Below are positions 1 through 12,221 of a stretch of DNA of 64,000 nucleotides, piece after piece. Numbering within the stretch: position 1 is the first letter of the stretch; each line of letters starts with the position of its first letter. The stretch is from Mactromeris polynyma (Eukaryota > Mollusca > Bivalvia > Venerida > Mactridae), in NCBI GenBank assembly GCA_032209605.1, contig JASFXZ010000013.1:7339401-7403400 (forward strand), given 5' to 3'. A model generated the notes under the pieces. That model was not told where the DNA came from, did no database searches, and worked only from the letters and a program-made list of their open reading frames with translations. A program made the position numbers and the translations under genes.

Positions 1-359
1 CTGACAGAAAGCAATATTTACCCCATATGGCAACATGAACACGAAGTGACCATATCCATGGAGTAAATATTGTTTCCTGCTTGCAAATAGTGGCATCACA
101 TGTTGCGTTTTCTTGAAATGACATCACTTATAGAAGAGGTTGTAAATTCCATACGAGCGCTCAAATAGAGTTGAGTAGGTACATAACATAAATTAATAAA
201 TACATGTATGACAAATTTTTATCAAGTTGCACATTTTACTACACTTCACAAGAATAAATTGGACCCTCACGATATATGTATTCAATCATTGTATCACTTC
301 TTAAATTCAGTTTTACCAAAATAATAACACTTTTTACTGCACTTTTTCATACTACCTCC

Positions 360-825
360 ATAACAAGACAACCCTTAAGACCATTGAAAAGTGGTTGTTA
401 TATTGCGGTGGTCTTAATATTGAGGTTGAATTAAGATTAAAACAGTGAAAATGGACCTGAAAATTGTGGTTTTAATTTCGAGGCGTTCTTATTATTGAGG
501 TGGTATTTAATTGAGATTTTATTGTATGGCGGGAATTTTGAATACTTTATTTTCGACCACCCGAATCGTGTATGCCATTTCATTCCGTTTGAGGGGATAG
601 TTAACACTAGGCCTTTTTAGGGAAAGATGTTTAGACCAAAGGAATTTTAAGCGTACCCAATATACGTTGTAATTCTTATATTTATCGACTGTGACAACAT
701 TCAGCATGTCCATACACCGCATCATCTAAGTACATTGAAACCTCAGCAATAAGACCACCATTAGTTTCTGAAAAAAGTCGGTCTTAATGTCGCGGTGGTT
801 TGTGGGTGAGGTTCTACTGTCTCAA
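360..825. repeat. fragments of a dispersed paired-end repeat ('gaggttttactgta' family)
   Basis: Both 360-530 and 720-820 carry stretches alternating 'ggtcttaatattgaggt' and 'aagaccacctcaata', ending near 'gaggttttact'. The same words recur at 1918-2165, 4634-4802, 12222-12845 and 21443-21602. Complete copies begin ACAGTAAAACCTCA and end with its reverse complement, so this is probably a MITE. Positions 1-359 show no gene or clear repeat. Confidence 0.6.
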
Positions 826-3800
826 CTAATCGTCGTCCGATTCATCGTCGTCATCATCATCAGAGAGATCGAACTTTTCTTTAAGCACTGAACGCGGTGC
901 TGAGTCCTCGATCATCTTCAGTACCTCTCGTGCTGTCGGTCTCTTGATCGGGTTAGAAGATGTACACTTTCTAACAATGTCACGGAGCTGAAAAAAATAT
1001 ACAAGACAACAATGAAATAATTCTGTGTTGGAAATTTACGCCGTTTTTTCAAAAGTATTTCAGTTATGTGCGACAGTCAGACGACCTTACCAGTGGTCCG
1101 GGTTACCAACCAGTACTTACAACTTCCTAACATGATTCTGAAATCGAGGACAAATGACTTTGGGTGTACATGTATTATCTTCAATCACATTGTCAAAGAA
1201 AAAGTACGCATCACCGGTGTAAATATGCGACAAAGGTTAAACTTGTTCGTGTCATATATAGGTTTAGTTTGTTTTTAATTGTATTCCGGTTACACACGTG
1301 ATCCGTGGAACTAGCCAGTGTTTCCGGTTTTACAACCACCATTTACCTGTCTAATCGCAATACTTCGACAGTTTCCGTAAAAGTTCGAAAATAGCCGAGG
1401 TGATCCGATTGTAACATGTCCTACCACAATCAACATCCCCACGTGAGAAGAACACGGAATGACTTTGCTTGTCCTGTTGTTAGAAGGAACACGCATGAAC
1501 TTCAAACTGAAATGTGCCTGGGTTTGACTTTAATGCCATCTAAAAATATGCGCACTCTAGCTAAGGAGGCTATACGGAGATAACTACGGAGTTAAATAGC
1601 AAATTCCATGCAGCAATTACCTCCCCTGATGGAACGTAAGTCTCCAATCGCAACATCTCGGCAATTTCCGTAGAGTTTGCCTCGTATTCATAGTATTTAA
1701 AATATATCTGAAATACTTTCCATAGAAACTCCATACATCAACTACCTGCTGTCAGTTTGGAACTACTTTCGCCAACTTTACTTCTGAGGTTTATTTAAAA
1801 GATAGCCGCCGAGGTGTTCTAATTTGTCAGTATCGTGACTGTAAGAGGGGACTACTTTTCGTGTTCAATCGTTGACATATCAAACAAGTAATTACATAAC
1901 TTTGATATTTTCAAGAACAGTAAACCCTCAATAATAAGACCACTCTTGGGACTTTTGAAACTGGTCTTGATATCGAGGTGGAATAAAAAGCATAAGAGTG
2001 AAAATGGACTCGAAAAGTATATTCCGTTTGTATAGTAAAACCTCACTTAAAGAACACCTCAATAATAAGACCACCTCGATATTAAGACCACACTTTTCAA
2101 GTCAATTTTGACTGTCCCACTCTTTATTCAACTTCAATATTAATACCACCTCAATATTAAGACCTGAGCCCGTATTCACAAACATTTTGAGACTGAATCT
2201 CAGACACGATGGTCTTGTGATACGAGAGATTCTTTGTTTGCTAAATACATCAGTTTTCTACGTTTTCCACCAATTAATTTTCGGGTTTCATGTATATAGT
2301 ATTTGATGCATTTTATTTTTCATGAACTACAGTTCATAAATGTAGTGGAATGTGAGACATTACATTATAAAATTATATTAAGAGAACATAATTTTGTTTC
2401 GTGTTTTTTTATTAATTATCTGTCTATTTAGGCAGTGGTCAGCTTGTTCTATCCGAATCAGTAATACTGCATTCTAAATCACCGTTTAAAGTACAATACA
2501 CTGGTTTACCCCTGTTGATTCACGAATTAATATCATTTAAATCACCTTCCGAAATCATTGAAAAAGTATAGCCCCATCATTCAATTGATAAAAAAGTAAG
2601 GAACTAATCTAAGTATTAATTTCACTTAAACGACAGACAATCTTGTATATGAAAAACAAGTAATTCGCTCACATACATAAAAAATACAATACAACATTAT
2701 TCATTAAACGCGCACTTAACCAGAGAAATACATGTATCATACTTAACGTTAGAGGCTACAATATAAGTATCATGAATGTATAATACATTCTGAAAAATTA
2801 GTACTGCCCGGGGCAATTTCATTATGCTGGCTAAACACAGCGGGGTGGCTAATTAAGTCGTGAACGATAAAGATCATGAAATCATATCATAAATCGGTAA
2901 ATCACGAAGGCTTCCGAGTGTTTCCGGGTGTTTTCGAGTGTTTCCGACCACCGTGGCCACTAATTTAACGACGCTCGCATCGATAACTATCGGCTTATCT
3001 GATGATGAAGATTCTTCGGTATGCTTAGACTTTAAAATGGTAAATTGTCATTTAGTTTCTACGTTATTGTTACACAATATATTTTGATAGAACATGGCAG
3101 AAAGAGTGGAGTGAGTAACAAGAAATATTCAGACAAAAATGTATCCGTTTAAATACAATGAAAACGAAATGCTTGTAAATTTAATGTTTGCAAATTTAAA
3201 GTCTAAGTCTGAGATTCAGTCTTAAAACGTTTGTGAATACTGGCCCATTTTCCAAGAGTCTCAATGGTGGACTTATTATTGAGGTGTTACTGTGTTTACT
3301 TGAGAACGATTGTAAACAAACTTTGAGTTGATCAGCCAATGAGAACTTGGTCACAGTACACGACAACATCGTCATAACAAGCAGTTTTGATATGCACATA
3401 ATTAAATTTTGCAAAAACGTACCAGACGAACTATTTTGTCCTCATCCGACTTAGAAAGAACTTGCCCAGAAACTGTTTCAATTGTACGTCGTCTGACCGT
3501 GACCGACGCATCTTTAGATGGTGGTATGTCACTCGACAATAATGGATTGTCTTTGGTGGAATCGTCGCTGAAAAAGTCCTCTGTGGGTGTATGAAATAAA
3601 CGACATGGTTAGATCAGAGTAAATACTTCATCGGGATGTATACAGCACCTAGTCTACAACGCATACTGTTCAAAGGGGAGGCGGACACATCTCGCCCAGA
3701 CCACAGGCATATGAACCATGGATTTGAAACTGGCTAATATCGTTGAAATGATAACGAGAAATAATTTACCCACAACCCTTAACGCGCACTCGGTAAATAT

Positions 3801-4359
3801 CGGGAATTTCCGCCACTTTAGCAATCGGCATAATCGGCAATCTCGTTTAGCCTTACAACTCAATATTGAAGCAAAAATAAGTACATATAAACAACAAGAT
3901 AAACACAAAAACATAAAAACCAACAAAGAAATATATAGCTTTTACGATTACTTCTCTCGATCCAGAAACAAGATGGAGGAAGTCGCGCGTCTGATCTCGG
4001 AAGAAACCATTCCTGCTGAGGTGGACAAAACCACTTCGTAAAATATTACTACGCATTTTCGTGTGTCCTTACCAATTGTTTAAATGTTAATCTCATAATT
4101 TGAAAATCGGACACAAAACATCAGGGAAAAAAATATTATCCTCTATCGCCTTTAATCGTTCAAATGATTATTCGTTGTGTTTTATTTGTAAAAGTGGAAA
4201 AAATGTTTGAAAATGAACACAATTTCTGACAAACCTCATGAAGTGACAGTAAAAGTTATGAAAAAATATGTTCAAAACAGTTAAAACCTGCACGTACCTT
4301 GAGTTACACTCGAACTCTCCCGTTCTTTGTCATTTTTTGTCATGTCAACGAAGTATGAT
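826..4359 (-). CDS. C-terminal exons of a protein-kinase-like gene (5' part not found)
   Basis: Three minus-strand exons join with matching phases: 4298-4359 (donor GTACGTG), 3423-3580 (acceptor ..CCACAG, donor GTACGT) and 826-987 (acceptor ..TTTCAG), ending at TAG 826-828. They encode about 126 residues. The last exon reads LRDIVRKCTSSNPIKRPTAR and continues EVLKMIE. This looks like the end of a protein-kinase C-lobe (subdomain XI, the invariant Arg in 'KRPTA'). An acidic Asp/Ser/Glu tail follows up to the stop. The middle exon is Ser/Asp-rich and not obviously catalytic. A kinase with an acidic insertion before subdomain XI, as in TOPK/PBK-type kinases, would look like this, but that is only an analogy. 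No catalytic exons (HRD, DFG) were recognised between 4.4 and 20.8 kb on this strand, so the upstream part is either in unrecognised exons or the protein is not a true kinase. Exon calls are strong; the family call is moderate. Confidence 0.6.
1000..1915. other. no recognisable feature
   Basis: This intron-like stretch of the kinase-like gene has only short, unrelated open frames on both strands, with no splice-supported coding potential, RNA gene or repeat that I can identify. Confidence 0.5.
1918..3295. repeat. 'gaggttttactgta' MITE interrupted by another inverted-repeat element
   Basis: The repeat starts ACAGTAAACCCTCA at 1918, continues to about 2167, and resumes at about 3244 to 3295 (TTATTGAGGTGTTACTGTG). 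Between the two parts sits the element at 2170-3243. This explains the long gap between the two halves. Confidence 0.5.
2170..3243. mobile_element. about 1.07-kb non-autonomous element with about 36-bp terminal inverted repeats
   Basis: The left end 2170-2205 (..GTATTCACAAACATTTTGAG..) and the right end 3207-3243 (..CTTAAAACGTTTGTGAATAC) are imperfect reverse complements of about 36 bp with a few mismatches. The interior is AT-rich with no transposase-like frame. It is inserted in an older dispersed repeat, inside an intron of the kinase-like gene. Confidence 0.65.
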
Positions 4360-4633
4360 CTGAAATACAAATATTATATACAGTAGGTACAAAACCTCTC
4401 TACTAAAACAAGAAATATCTTGAAAAACACGGTCGGCGCAATTTGAAGGTTAAGATTTGTTGTGCAACATAAAAAATGCCGAAATGTAACGATTGCTGGT
4501 CACTCCAGATACAACTGAATGGATTTCGGTAAGGTAACCATGTTAGTACCGCTGCGCCGAAAAAGTGCAAAAATGAATTCCTTTCTAGCTAAAGATGTAA
4601 TGTAGACATACTGAGCATCTCCAAGATGTTAAG

Positions 4634-4802
4634 TACAGTAAAACCTCACTTAAAGACCACCTCAATAATAGGATCACCTCAAAATTAAGAACACAATTTT
4701 CACTATTTTGCTCTTTATTTAACTTCAATATTATGACCACCTTAATAATAAGATCAGTTTTCAAGGGTCCAAAGAGTGGTCGCATTAGAGAGGTTTTACT
4801 GT
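4634..4802. mobile_element. complete MITE of the 'gaggttttactgta' family (169 bp)
   Basis: It starts ACAGTAAAACCTCACTTAAA and ends GAGAGGTTTTACTGT, giving terminal inverted repeats. The interior alternates 'aagaccacctcaataat' words. This is the cleanest copy of the family in the window. Confidence 0.65.
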
Positions 4803-5507
4803 ATTTGCATTTAATATTTGTGTAAGTATGCTACATTTCGGATTGTTTGTGCACCTCCTTTATGCTTTTAAGATTTCTTTTCCTGACTAATGCTTGTAGG
4901 TAAAAATCTAATCATTGGCTTTGAAACTTCAAAATCTGGCTGCTAAAATTTAAACAAAGGGGCCCCAAAGTAGTCAAAGCTATAATAAGATTACATTAGA
5001 TTATCAATTTAGTCACTTGTTTGTCATTTTTGAAAACTAGTGCTAGCTTAGATTATAATGGCGCCGGATGGTCTAAGGGAAACAACCCCTTATGACACAG
5101 GTGGAGTAAGTCTGATAATAACGCCGGTGAAAATGTTTCGTAATGCGGGTTTTTTATACCATCTGTGGCTAGTGCTACGGTCCTGTTGAAGAAATAACAG
5201 AGCTTGAGTACCTCAGATTCGGCACACTAGTCCTTGGCCGACAACGCGCTAAGGCATCAGGTTTAGTGCGCAATGACGAGTATACGCTGAATTGTACATG
5301 TATATACAAATACGAAAGATTAGCCAACGTGTTTGGAACTTATTACAATAACAAAAACATGTCTTAATGATTAGATGTCGTCTGCATGATACACAAAATG
5401 AAAATGAGAAAAAAAACATGTTGTATCTACGAGACGAATCATGACGACATTATGGATTATACATCATCTCTACGTCGGCTGCTTCAAACATTATGTCAGT
5501 TCGTGAC
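4803..5507. other. no recognisable feature
   Basis: Mixed sequence with no splice-supported frame. 5040-5300 is less AT-rich than its surroundings but shows no recognisable gene. Confidence 0.4.
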
Positions 5508-6430
5508 ATTTAATTCATTCTGCAATTCATGACATTTAGTTAATTTTCCATGACATTTTGTTAATTCTACATGACATTTGTTAATTCTACATGACACATT
5601 TTGTTAATTCTACATGACATGTTGTCAATTATATATGACATTTTGTCAATTATACATGACATGTTGTCAATTATATATGACATTTTGTTAATTATACATG
5701 ACATTTTGTCAATTATACATGACATTTAGTTAATTATACATGACATGTTGTCAATTATACATTACATGTTGTCAATTATATATGACATTTTGTCAATTAT
5801 ACATGACATGTTGTCAATTGTACATGACATTTTGTCAATTATATATGACATTTTGTCAATTATACATGACATGTTGTCAATTATATATGACATTTTGTCA
5901 ATTATATATGACATTTTGTTAATTATACATGACATTTTGTCAATTATACATGACATTTAGTTAATTCTACATGACATGTTGTCAATTATACATTACATGT
6001 TGTCAATTATACATGACATGTTGTCAATTATACATGACATGTTGTCAATTGTACATGACATTTTGTTAATTATACATGACATTTTGTCAATTATACATGA
6101 CATTTTGTCAATTATACATGACATGTTGTTAATTATATATGACATTTTGTCAATTATACATGACATGTTGTCAATTATACATGACATTTAGTTAATTCTA
6201 CATGACATTTTGTTAATTATATATGACATTTTGTCAATTATACATGACATTTTGTTAATTATACATGACATGTTGTCAATTATACATGACATTTAGTTAA
6301 TTCTACATGACATTTTGTTAATTATATATGACATTTTGTCAATTATACATGACATTTTGTCAATTATACATGACATTTAGTTAATTCTATATGACATTTT
6401 TTTAATAATACGTGACATTTTCTTCATTAT
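5508..6430. repeat. 21-bp minisatellite, about 43 copies
   Basis: The unit is close to GACATTTTGTCAATTATACAT, with recurrent variants GACATGTTG, GACATTTAG and TATATATG. Because 21 is a multiple of 3 and the unit lacks stops in several frames, it produces spurious heptapeptide-repeat frames on both strands. It lies in intergenic or intronic DNA with no adjacent exon. Confidence 0.95.
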
Positions 6431-7240
6431 ACATGATATGTGTATATGCGAATATAAATGTGAAAATTGCACATGAAATGTATGCTCTCCGTGCTAGTAT
6501 TTTGTTTAGCAAATACATGCGCTGTTTTGTACAATATTGTTTAGAAGATGTTGGTGGTATTTTAATACAAATAAATCATTTTTTCACATTGACCTTTTTT
6601 ATTGAGGGGAGGCTACTCTTGTAAAAATAAATTGAATCCACATTGTATTACTTCCCCTGTCACGAACTGCTACGACATCTTTAAATCATGGAAGAATTAA
6701 TGTGAAATATCCGTAACCTTCACATATACATACTTATTGTGACTTTTAGAGATATACAGTGTTATATCTATCATGAAACTCCTTTACAGCTTCCAGTATA
6801 TTCTATAGATTTTAGTATTTCCTAGTTTCTCGAGTTCTTTTTGTTGAAAATTGTGGGTCCTTCAATATATGCCAGAAAGGTATATTCGGTTAACTGCATG
6901 TTTAGTTTAAAGCTGTCCGATCTTTATTGCGATGGATCAGTATCAAATTGTATTGGACAGATGGAAGAAATATTAAAAATTGGGCCATGAAAAATGTCAT
7001 CTCATTAATTAGGAAGGTTTAATTACCAGGTGGTCTTGTGTAAGAACAAACACAAACCGTCAATGTCACAGAAGATGGCCATATAAATTAAAGTGTTCCT
7101 TCAAACATGACTTTATTTAGATAAAGTTCTGTGTTTGATCAACCATCTTATATTACTGTTGATGATAAATTTCATTTCAAATATATTACACATAAAAGCA
7201 CATAAACTACGATAGACTGGTAGTGACATTTACACTCCGT
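6431..7240. other. no recognisable feature
   Basis: AT-rich DNA without splice-supported coding potential, RNA gene or clear repeat. Confidence 0.4.
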
Positions 7241-7254
7241 CATTTCTCGCATAG

Positions 7255-7465
7255 GACTCAAGATTTCAAGATTTCAACTTCACAAATTCATAATATTGAC
7301 TTGGAGAATTCACGATATCAACTTCACGAGTTCGAGATTATGAATTTGTGAGGTTGAAATCGTGAATTTTTGAATTCACAAAGTCAGGTTCCTGAATTCG
7401 TGAAGTTGAAACCGTGAATTGGTGAAGTTGAACTCGTGAAGGGATGAATTCTTAAAGTTGAAGAG
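7255..7465. repeat. degenerate 'gaattcgtgaagttgaaa' tandem and inverted repeats
   Basis: Words such as TTCAACTTCACAAATTCA on the left half and GAATTCGTGAAGTTGAA on the right half recur with variable spacing, giving a loose inverted arrangement about 100 bp on each side. Confidence 0.6.
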
Positions 7466-7865
7466 CTAATCATGAAATTGTGACTTCCCTAAAAGAGAAA
7501 TCATGAAGTGAGAGTCAACACCGGTCTATCGTAAAACACATAACCTCTCTATTGCTATGCATGTACAATAAAACGACTGTTTATCGGGCAGATTGAGATT
7601 TGTAACGATACAAATGGTCGATGGATTATGTGATATTGTCTGAAACAGAATATTAATACTCAGTTTGCTCGATTAATTCATTGGAGTATTGTTGATATTT
7701 GTACAAAAAAAATGTTTTGTCAATGACCTTATTTGTTAAATGAAAAATAAGGATAGTTTTATAATGACATTATTATCGTCACAAAAATACTCTCTTATCA
7801 TTGATAAATATCATTATTATGCTAGTTTGAGAAATTGTTTTGCTCGACTCCGAGTTCCATCACAT

Positions 7866-8005
7866 TAATGAAGAGATCAAACGGGCAGATATATAACGAA
7901 TAAAATACTAATACGTGAATGTATCTGTGAACATTGTTATCTCAATGATATTAATGATGAATTCCATTTTCTCTGTGAATGTTCATGGTCTGATGATCTC
8001 AGACG
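7866..8005 (+). pseudogene. LINE ORF2 C-terminal fragment (Cys/His knuckle)
   Basis: The plus-strand frame reads TGRYITNKILI then RECICEHC, NDEFHFLCEC. This is the zinc-knuckle-like end typical of many non-LTR retrotransposon ORF2 proteins (TGRY..R.C..C....EDE.HFL..C). It is flanked by stops and truncated. The similar minus-strand fragment at 11770-11960 may be the same family. Confidence 0.6.
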
Positions 8006-8261
8006 CATTTCACAGTGTATAGTCCGATGTGACTTCCGCGGAGTGATGTGACTACGACAGAGGGACACGTTCCCGGCAGGTAAGTAGTGGTATTCATTTT
8101 CTTGTCCATAATTCGTCATTTCGGTGTTTCTCTATAATCTTTTATCGTCTGAATGACCATGAATGTCTAAATCTACTATAAAACCGATACGAAGCGATAT
8201 GTGTGAAATTTGAAACTCGATTACATATATAAATCATTTATAATGACATTGTTTAACTAGT

Positions 8262-8440
8262 AGCGGATCCGTGGTCCAGTGGTAACGCGCTTGGACTTGT
8301 AATCCTGGGATCGCAGGTTCGATTCCCCGCTCCATCACTGACCGTACTAACAGTCTTTCGGATGAGACTTTAACAACCGAGGTCCCGTGTATGATGCTTT
8401 ACACCGAGCACGTAAAAGAACCAGGTGTGCTTCTGGAACT
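8262..8440 (+). mobile_element. tRNA-derived SINE with conserved central domain
   Basis: The tRNA-like head (8266-8335) has a polymerase III A box TGGTCCAGTGG and a B box GGTTCGATTCC, with an apparent TGT (Thr) anticodon loop. It is followed by CTTTCGGATGAGACTTTAAC, GAGGTCCCGTGT and GCACGTAAAAGAACCAGGTG. Such a body after a tRNA head is characteristic of metazoan Meta-type SINEs known in molluscs. It abuts LINE sequence at about 8443. Confidence 0.75.
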
Positions 8441-8442
8441 GT

Positions 8443-9345
8443 ATCTTATTATATGCAGATGATATTGTCCTTATAGCTGAAAATTAAAATGATTTACAAT
8501 ATCTATTAGATGTTTTATCAAACTGGTGTTCTTTAAACTCTATGACAGTTAATCCACAAAAAAGCAATGTTGTTCACTTTAGATCATCATCTGTTATAAG
8601 AACAACTCATACCTTTACGTGTGGTACTCATAGTTTACAGGTTGCAAAAGATTACACTTACCTTGGAATTGTATTAGATGCAAATTTAGATTTTTGTAAA
8701 ACTGCAAAGTCTGCAGCACAGAAGAGCACTTGGTCTCCTTATAGCAAAATCTAAAAGTCTCGGTGGCATGCCATATAATGTTTTCACTATATGATAGCAT
8801 GGCGTGGCCTATTATATCATATGGCGCCTCAGTTTGTGGTACTAAGTCTCACTCCTGTATCAATGCAGTACACACTCGAGCTATGCGTTTTTATCTGAGT
8901 TTGGGACAATATACTCCTACTGCAGCTCTGTATGGTGAACGTGGTGGGCAACCAACACATGTGAAACAGTGGATATTGATAACTAGGCAATGGCATACAA
9001 TTTATAAAATGGATAGAGCTAGATTGGATTTAAAAGTGTATGAATATTGCAATACTATATCTGGAAATAGATGCAAACACTGACAATATAGCTTCATACA
9101 ATATTTAAATTATACGAATATATCTCATATGACTGATTCATGTACAGATTTATCATCTAGAAATTTCTGTGATATGGTTAAGCAGAAAAGTATGAATTTG
9201 TATATTATAATGACTGGAAACAATGTATAGCTAGTCCAACTGATTCTAATGGTATTACCCGAAACAAATTACGTACATATCAACTGTTTAAACATCAGTT
9301 TGTGACTGAATCATATGTATACGGAAAAGTACAGCATTTAGTATA
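8443..9345 (+). pseudogene. non-LTR retrotransposon reverse-transcriptase fragment, broken
   Basis: It starts with the RT catalytic block LLYADDIVLIAEN, followed at once by a stop. It continues DLQYLLDVLSNWC, NPQKSNVVHFR and YTYLGIVLD. A frameshift near 8755 leads to a second piece (PIISYGASVCGTKSH, HTRAMRFYLSLG). Further stops precede a C-terminal piece NKLRTYQLFKHQFVTESYVY ending at about 9345. Several frameshifts and stops make this a dead copy. The 60-bp array at 9317-10240 grows out of its 3' end. Confidence 0.75.
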
Positions 9346-10240
9346 GAAACATTACACCTTATCCACCGTGGCCACCGTATACGGAAAAGTACGGCATTTA
9401 GTATAGAAACATGACACCTTATCCACCGTGGCCACCGTATACGGAAAAGTACGGCATTTAGTATAGAAACATTACACCTTATCCACCGTGGCTACCGTAC
9501 ACGGAAAAGTACGGCATTTAGTATAGAAACATTACACATTATCCACCGTGGCTACCGTACACGGAAAAGTACGGCATTTAGTATAGAAACATTACACATT
9601 ATCCACCGTGGCCACCGTATACGGAAAAGTACGGCATGTAGTATAGAAACATTACACATTATCCACCGTGGCCACCGTATACGGAAAAGTACGGCATTTA
9701 GTATAGAAACATTACACCTTATCCACCGTGGCCACCGTATACGGAAAAGTACGGCATGTAGTATAGAAACATTACACATTATCCACCGTGGCCACCGTAC
9801 ACGGAAAAGTACGGCATGTAGTATAGAAACATTACACATTATCCACCGTGGCCACCGTATACGGAAAAGTACAGCATTTAGTATAGAAACATTACACATT
9901 ATCCACCGTGGCCACCGTATACGGAAAAGTACGGCATTTAGTATAGAAACATTACACCTTATCCACCGTGGCCACCGTATACGGAAAAGTACGGCATTTA
10001 GTATAGAAACATTACACCTTATCCACCGTGGCTACCGTACACGGAAAAGTACGGCATTTAGTATAGAAACATTACACCTTATCCACCGTGGCCACCGTAT
10101 ACGGAAAAGTACGGCATTTAGTATAGAAACATTACACCTTATCCACCGTGGCTACCGTACACGGAAAAGTACGGCATTTAGTATAGAAACATTACACCTT
10201 ATCCACCGTGGCCACCGTATACAGAAAAGTACGGATCATT
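9317..10240. repeat. 60-bp minisatellite, about 15 copies, amplified from the LINE 3' end
   Basis: The unit runs GTATACGGAAAAGTACGGCA, TTTAGTATAGAAACATTACA, CCTTATCCACCGTGGCCACC. Copies differ at a few diagnostic sites (TATACGG/TACACGG, GGCCACC/GGCTACC, CATTTAG/CATGTAG). The first copy is continuous with LINE coding sequence (YVYGKVQHLV, stop). Confidence 0.95.
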
Positions 10241-11769
10241 GAAGTTTCCTACAGTCATGTAAGTGTGGGCAGTTATTCTACCTTTTCATCGAACATTGAA
10301 GAAAAAAAGAAAAAGAAAGAAGTACATTACAACGAGCAACTTTATTGGTCTGTCGTTCCTACTGACTACATCAGTATTTTATATAAGTATAATATCATTA
10401 CATATAAATACGTTTTCTGAACACGGTTTCAAAAATTATGTATTAAATGTCTTAAGTGAAATTCGCGAATATGAGTTATTAAGTAACATAATAAGTGGTC
10501 AACTAGATGAGATTCGTGTTACCACTTAAATCTAGTGTAATACATCATAAAAAGATAAGAGGTGGCAGTTCTGGGCACTTTCAAGCCTGTTTCTAGTTGT
10601 ATGATATTTATCTTACCGAAAATGTATCACGAATATTAATTAGATAGCTAGATAACTATCATAATAATTAAGTGGTTAACACGAAACAATTCGCGAACGC
10701 TACCATGCTAACTGGTGGCAGTAATATGCCACCATAGAAGACAGGTCCAATAATTATAATGTATTGTACCTCGTATCTTATCTTGCATTTAGACACGAGA
10801 TAAATGAGTATATTTCATATTATTATACTATATTCAAGTACATGTTTTAAAAAATAAATACCGAAGTAGTGATTTTCTGAAAGATCAATGGACAATGCCA
10901 CAACGGTCTCATTGTGTTTTGATGTACATTTATTTACGCGCTTTAAAGAATTATGTATAAAATGAAACAAATTATTTGTACCACGCATGCTTCCATTGTT
11001 GAATATATTCATAATTTCAAATAAATAAACAGAAGCCGAAATTGATTTTGTTGTCTTTATTTATAGATTATATTAACATGTGTTCGTGCAATAACTTAAA
11101 ATCTTAATCAATGCAACATACTTGCTTATATCAATTTGCGCCGATGATCTTTATAAAGATATTTTGTTGGCAGTGTTTTGCCTCCATATTATTCGCAAAC
11201 TAATTACTGTCATTTGTTTTTTTCCCAAGTGAAAAAACAGTTCTCGTTACAATCATCCCGTGACGGAACATATTGTGTATGGCTTGTATTTGCCGAGCAC
11301 CAATTATCACATTTATACAGGCAATAAGTTAATGGGATATTATTGCTTCAATTAGTCTCGATGGCAATAACTGAGGAATGTGTCAAGAGCAACAGCCGGT
11401 GGGAATACAAGGATCTTGATGAGAGAATGTTGCTGTATGGAGGTTTACCTGGTAGAACTTTTTACTACGGGAATACTTATCATTTAACTTTATTTAATAA
11501 GCATGAAGGCCTCCGGCCCTTACACACAATATATACATAATATTATAATACAACACATTTTATAAGCATGTACATGTGATATACCAAGCTGGAATTTGGG
11601 CAAAAAATATAAGAAATAATTTAAACATTTACTAAACAAGTGATTACATATGGTAAAAAGGTCTTCACAAATACTCTCTAGTGTCACATAACTAACTGTG
11701 TTCTCAATCTAAATGCATAATAAGTGTATACAGCTAAATTTCTAATCACATTAACGTTTGAACTCGACA
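10241..11769. other. no supportable gene
   Basis: AT-rich sequence. Short open frames at 10208-10529 and 11343-11540 have no splice context or family signature. The second shares 'gttgctgtatggaggttt' words with 12075-12140, so it is probably repeat-derived. Confidence 0.45.
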
Positions 11770-11960
11770 TCAAGATATGGAATTTATTAATATTTGGATA
11801 TTTATGATATTTCTCCTGTAATATTGCCGACGTAAATTTTCATATATTGGACAAACAAGTATAAAATGATATTCATCTTCAATACAATCACTACAATAAA
11901 AACATTTTCGTTTATTTCTAGGAATTCCTAAATGTCTTCCTTTTTCTATCATCAGTTTGT
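11770..11960 (-). pseudogene. LINE ORF2 C-terminal fragment
   Basis: The minus-strand frame contains KGRHLGIPRNKRKCFYCSDC, then IEDEYHFILVCPIYENLRRQ. This is the Cys/His-containing C-terminal block common to non-LTR retrotransposon ORF2 proteins. Only about 60 residues remain, and no RT domain lies upstream on this strand. Confidence 0.7.
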
Positions 11961-12221
11961 GAGATGATGATCGAATAGATACAAGACTTGCCCTGAATTT
12001 AACAATATATCATACTGTTGAAGTAAGGTCGATGCTAAACAGAGAGACGCTCTGAAGAGGTTGTATAGTACAGTTAGACTTCAATAAGATTATTGATGTT
12101 GATAAGAGGTTGTTGATATATGGAGGTTTTTACTTATAGAACGTTTTACTTACGGGAAAATTGATCCCGTTGAAGAAAGGTTGATGCTAAACAAAATGAC
12201 ACACTGGAAAGGTTGCATAGT

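Noticed and set aside
3718..4041. Plus-strand 107-codon open frame ending EEVARLISEETIP..
   Set aside because: No splice context or family match, and it overlaps an intron of the better-supported minus-strand gene.
5508..6430. Array considered as a CRISPR
   Set aside because: Units are contiguous with no unique spacers, the genome is eukaryotic, and no cas genes are present. The same applies to the other arrays.
8266..8335. Functional tRNA-Thr gene
   Set aside because: Weak acceptor and T-stem pairing, and a SINE body follows directly; it is the SINE head.
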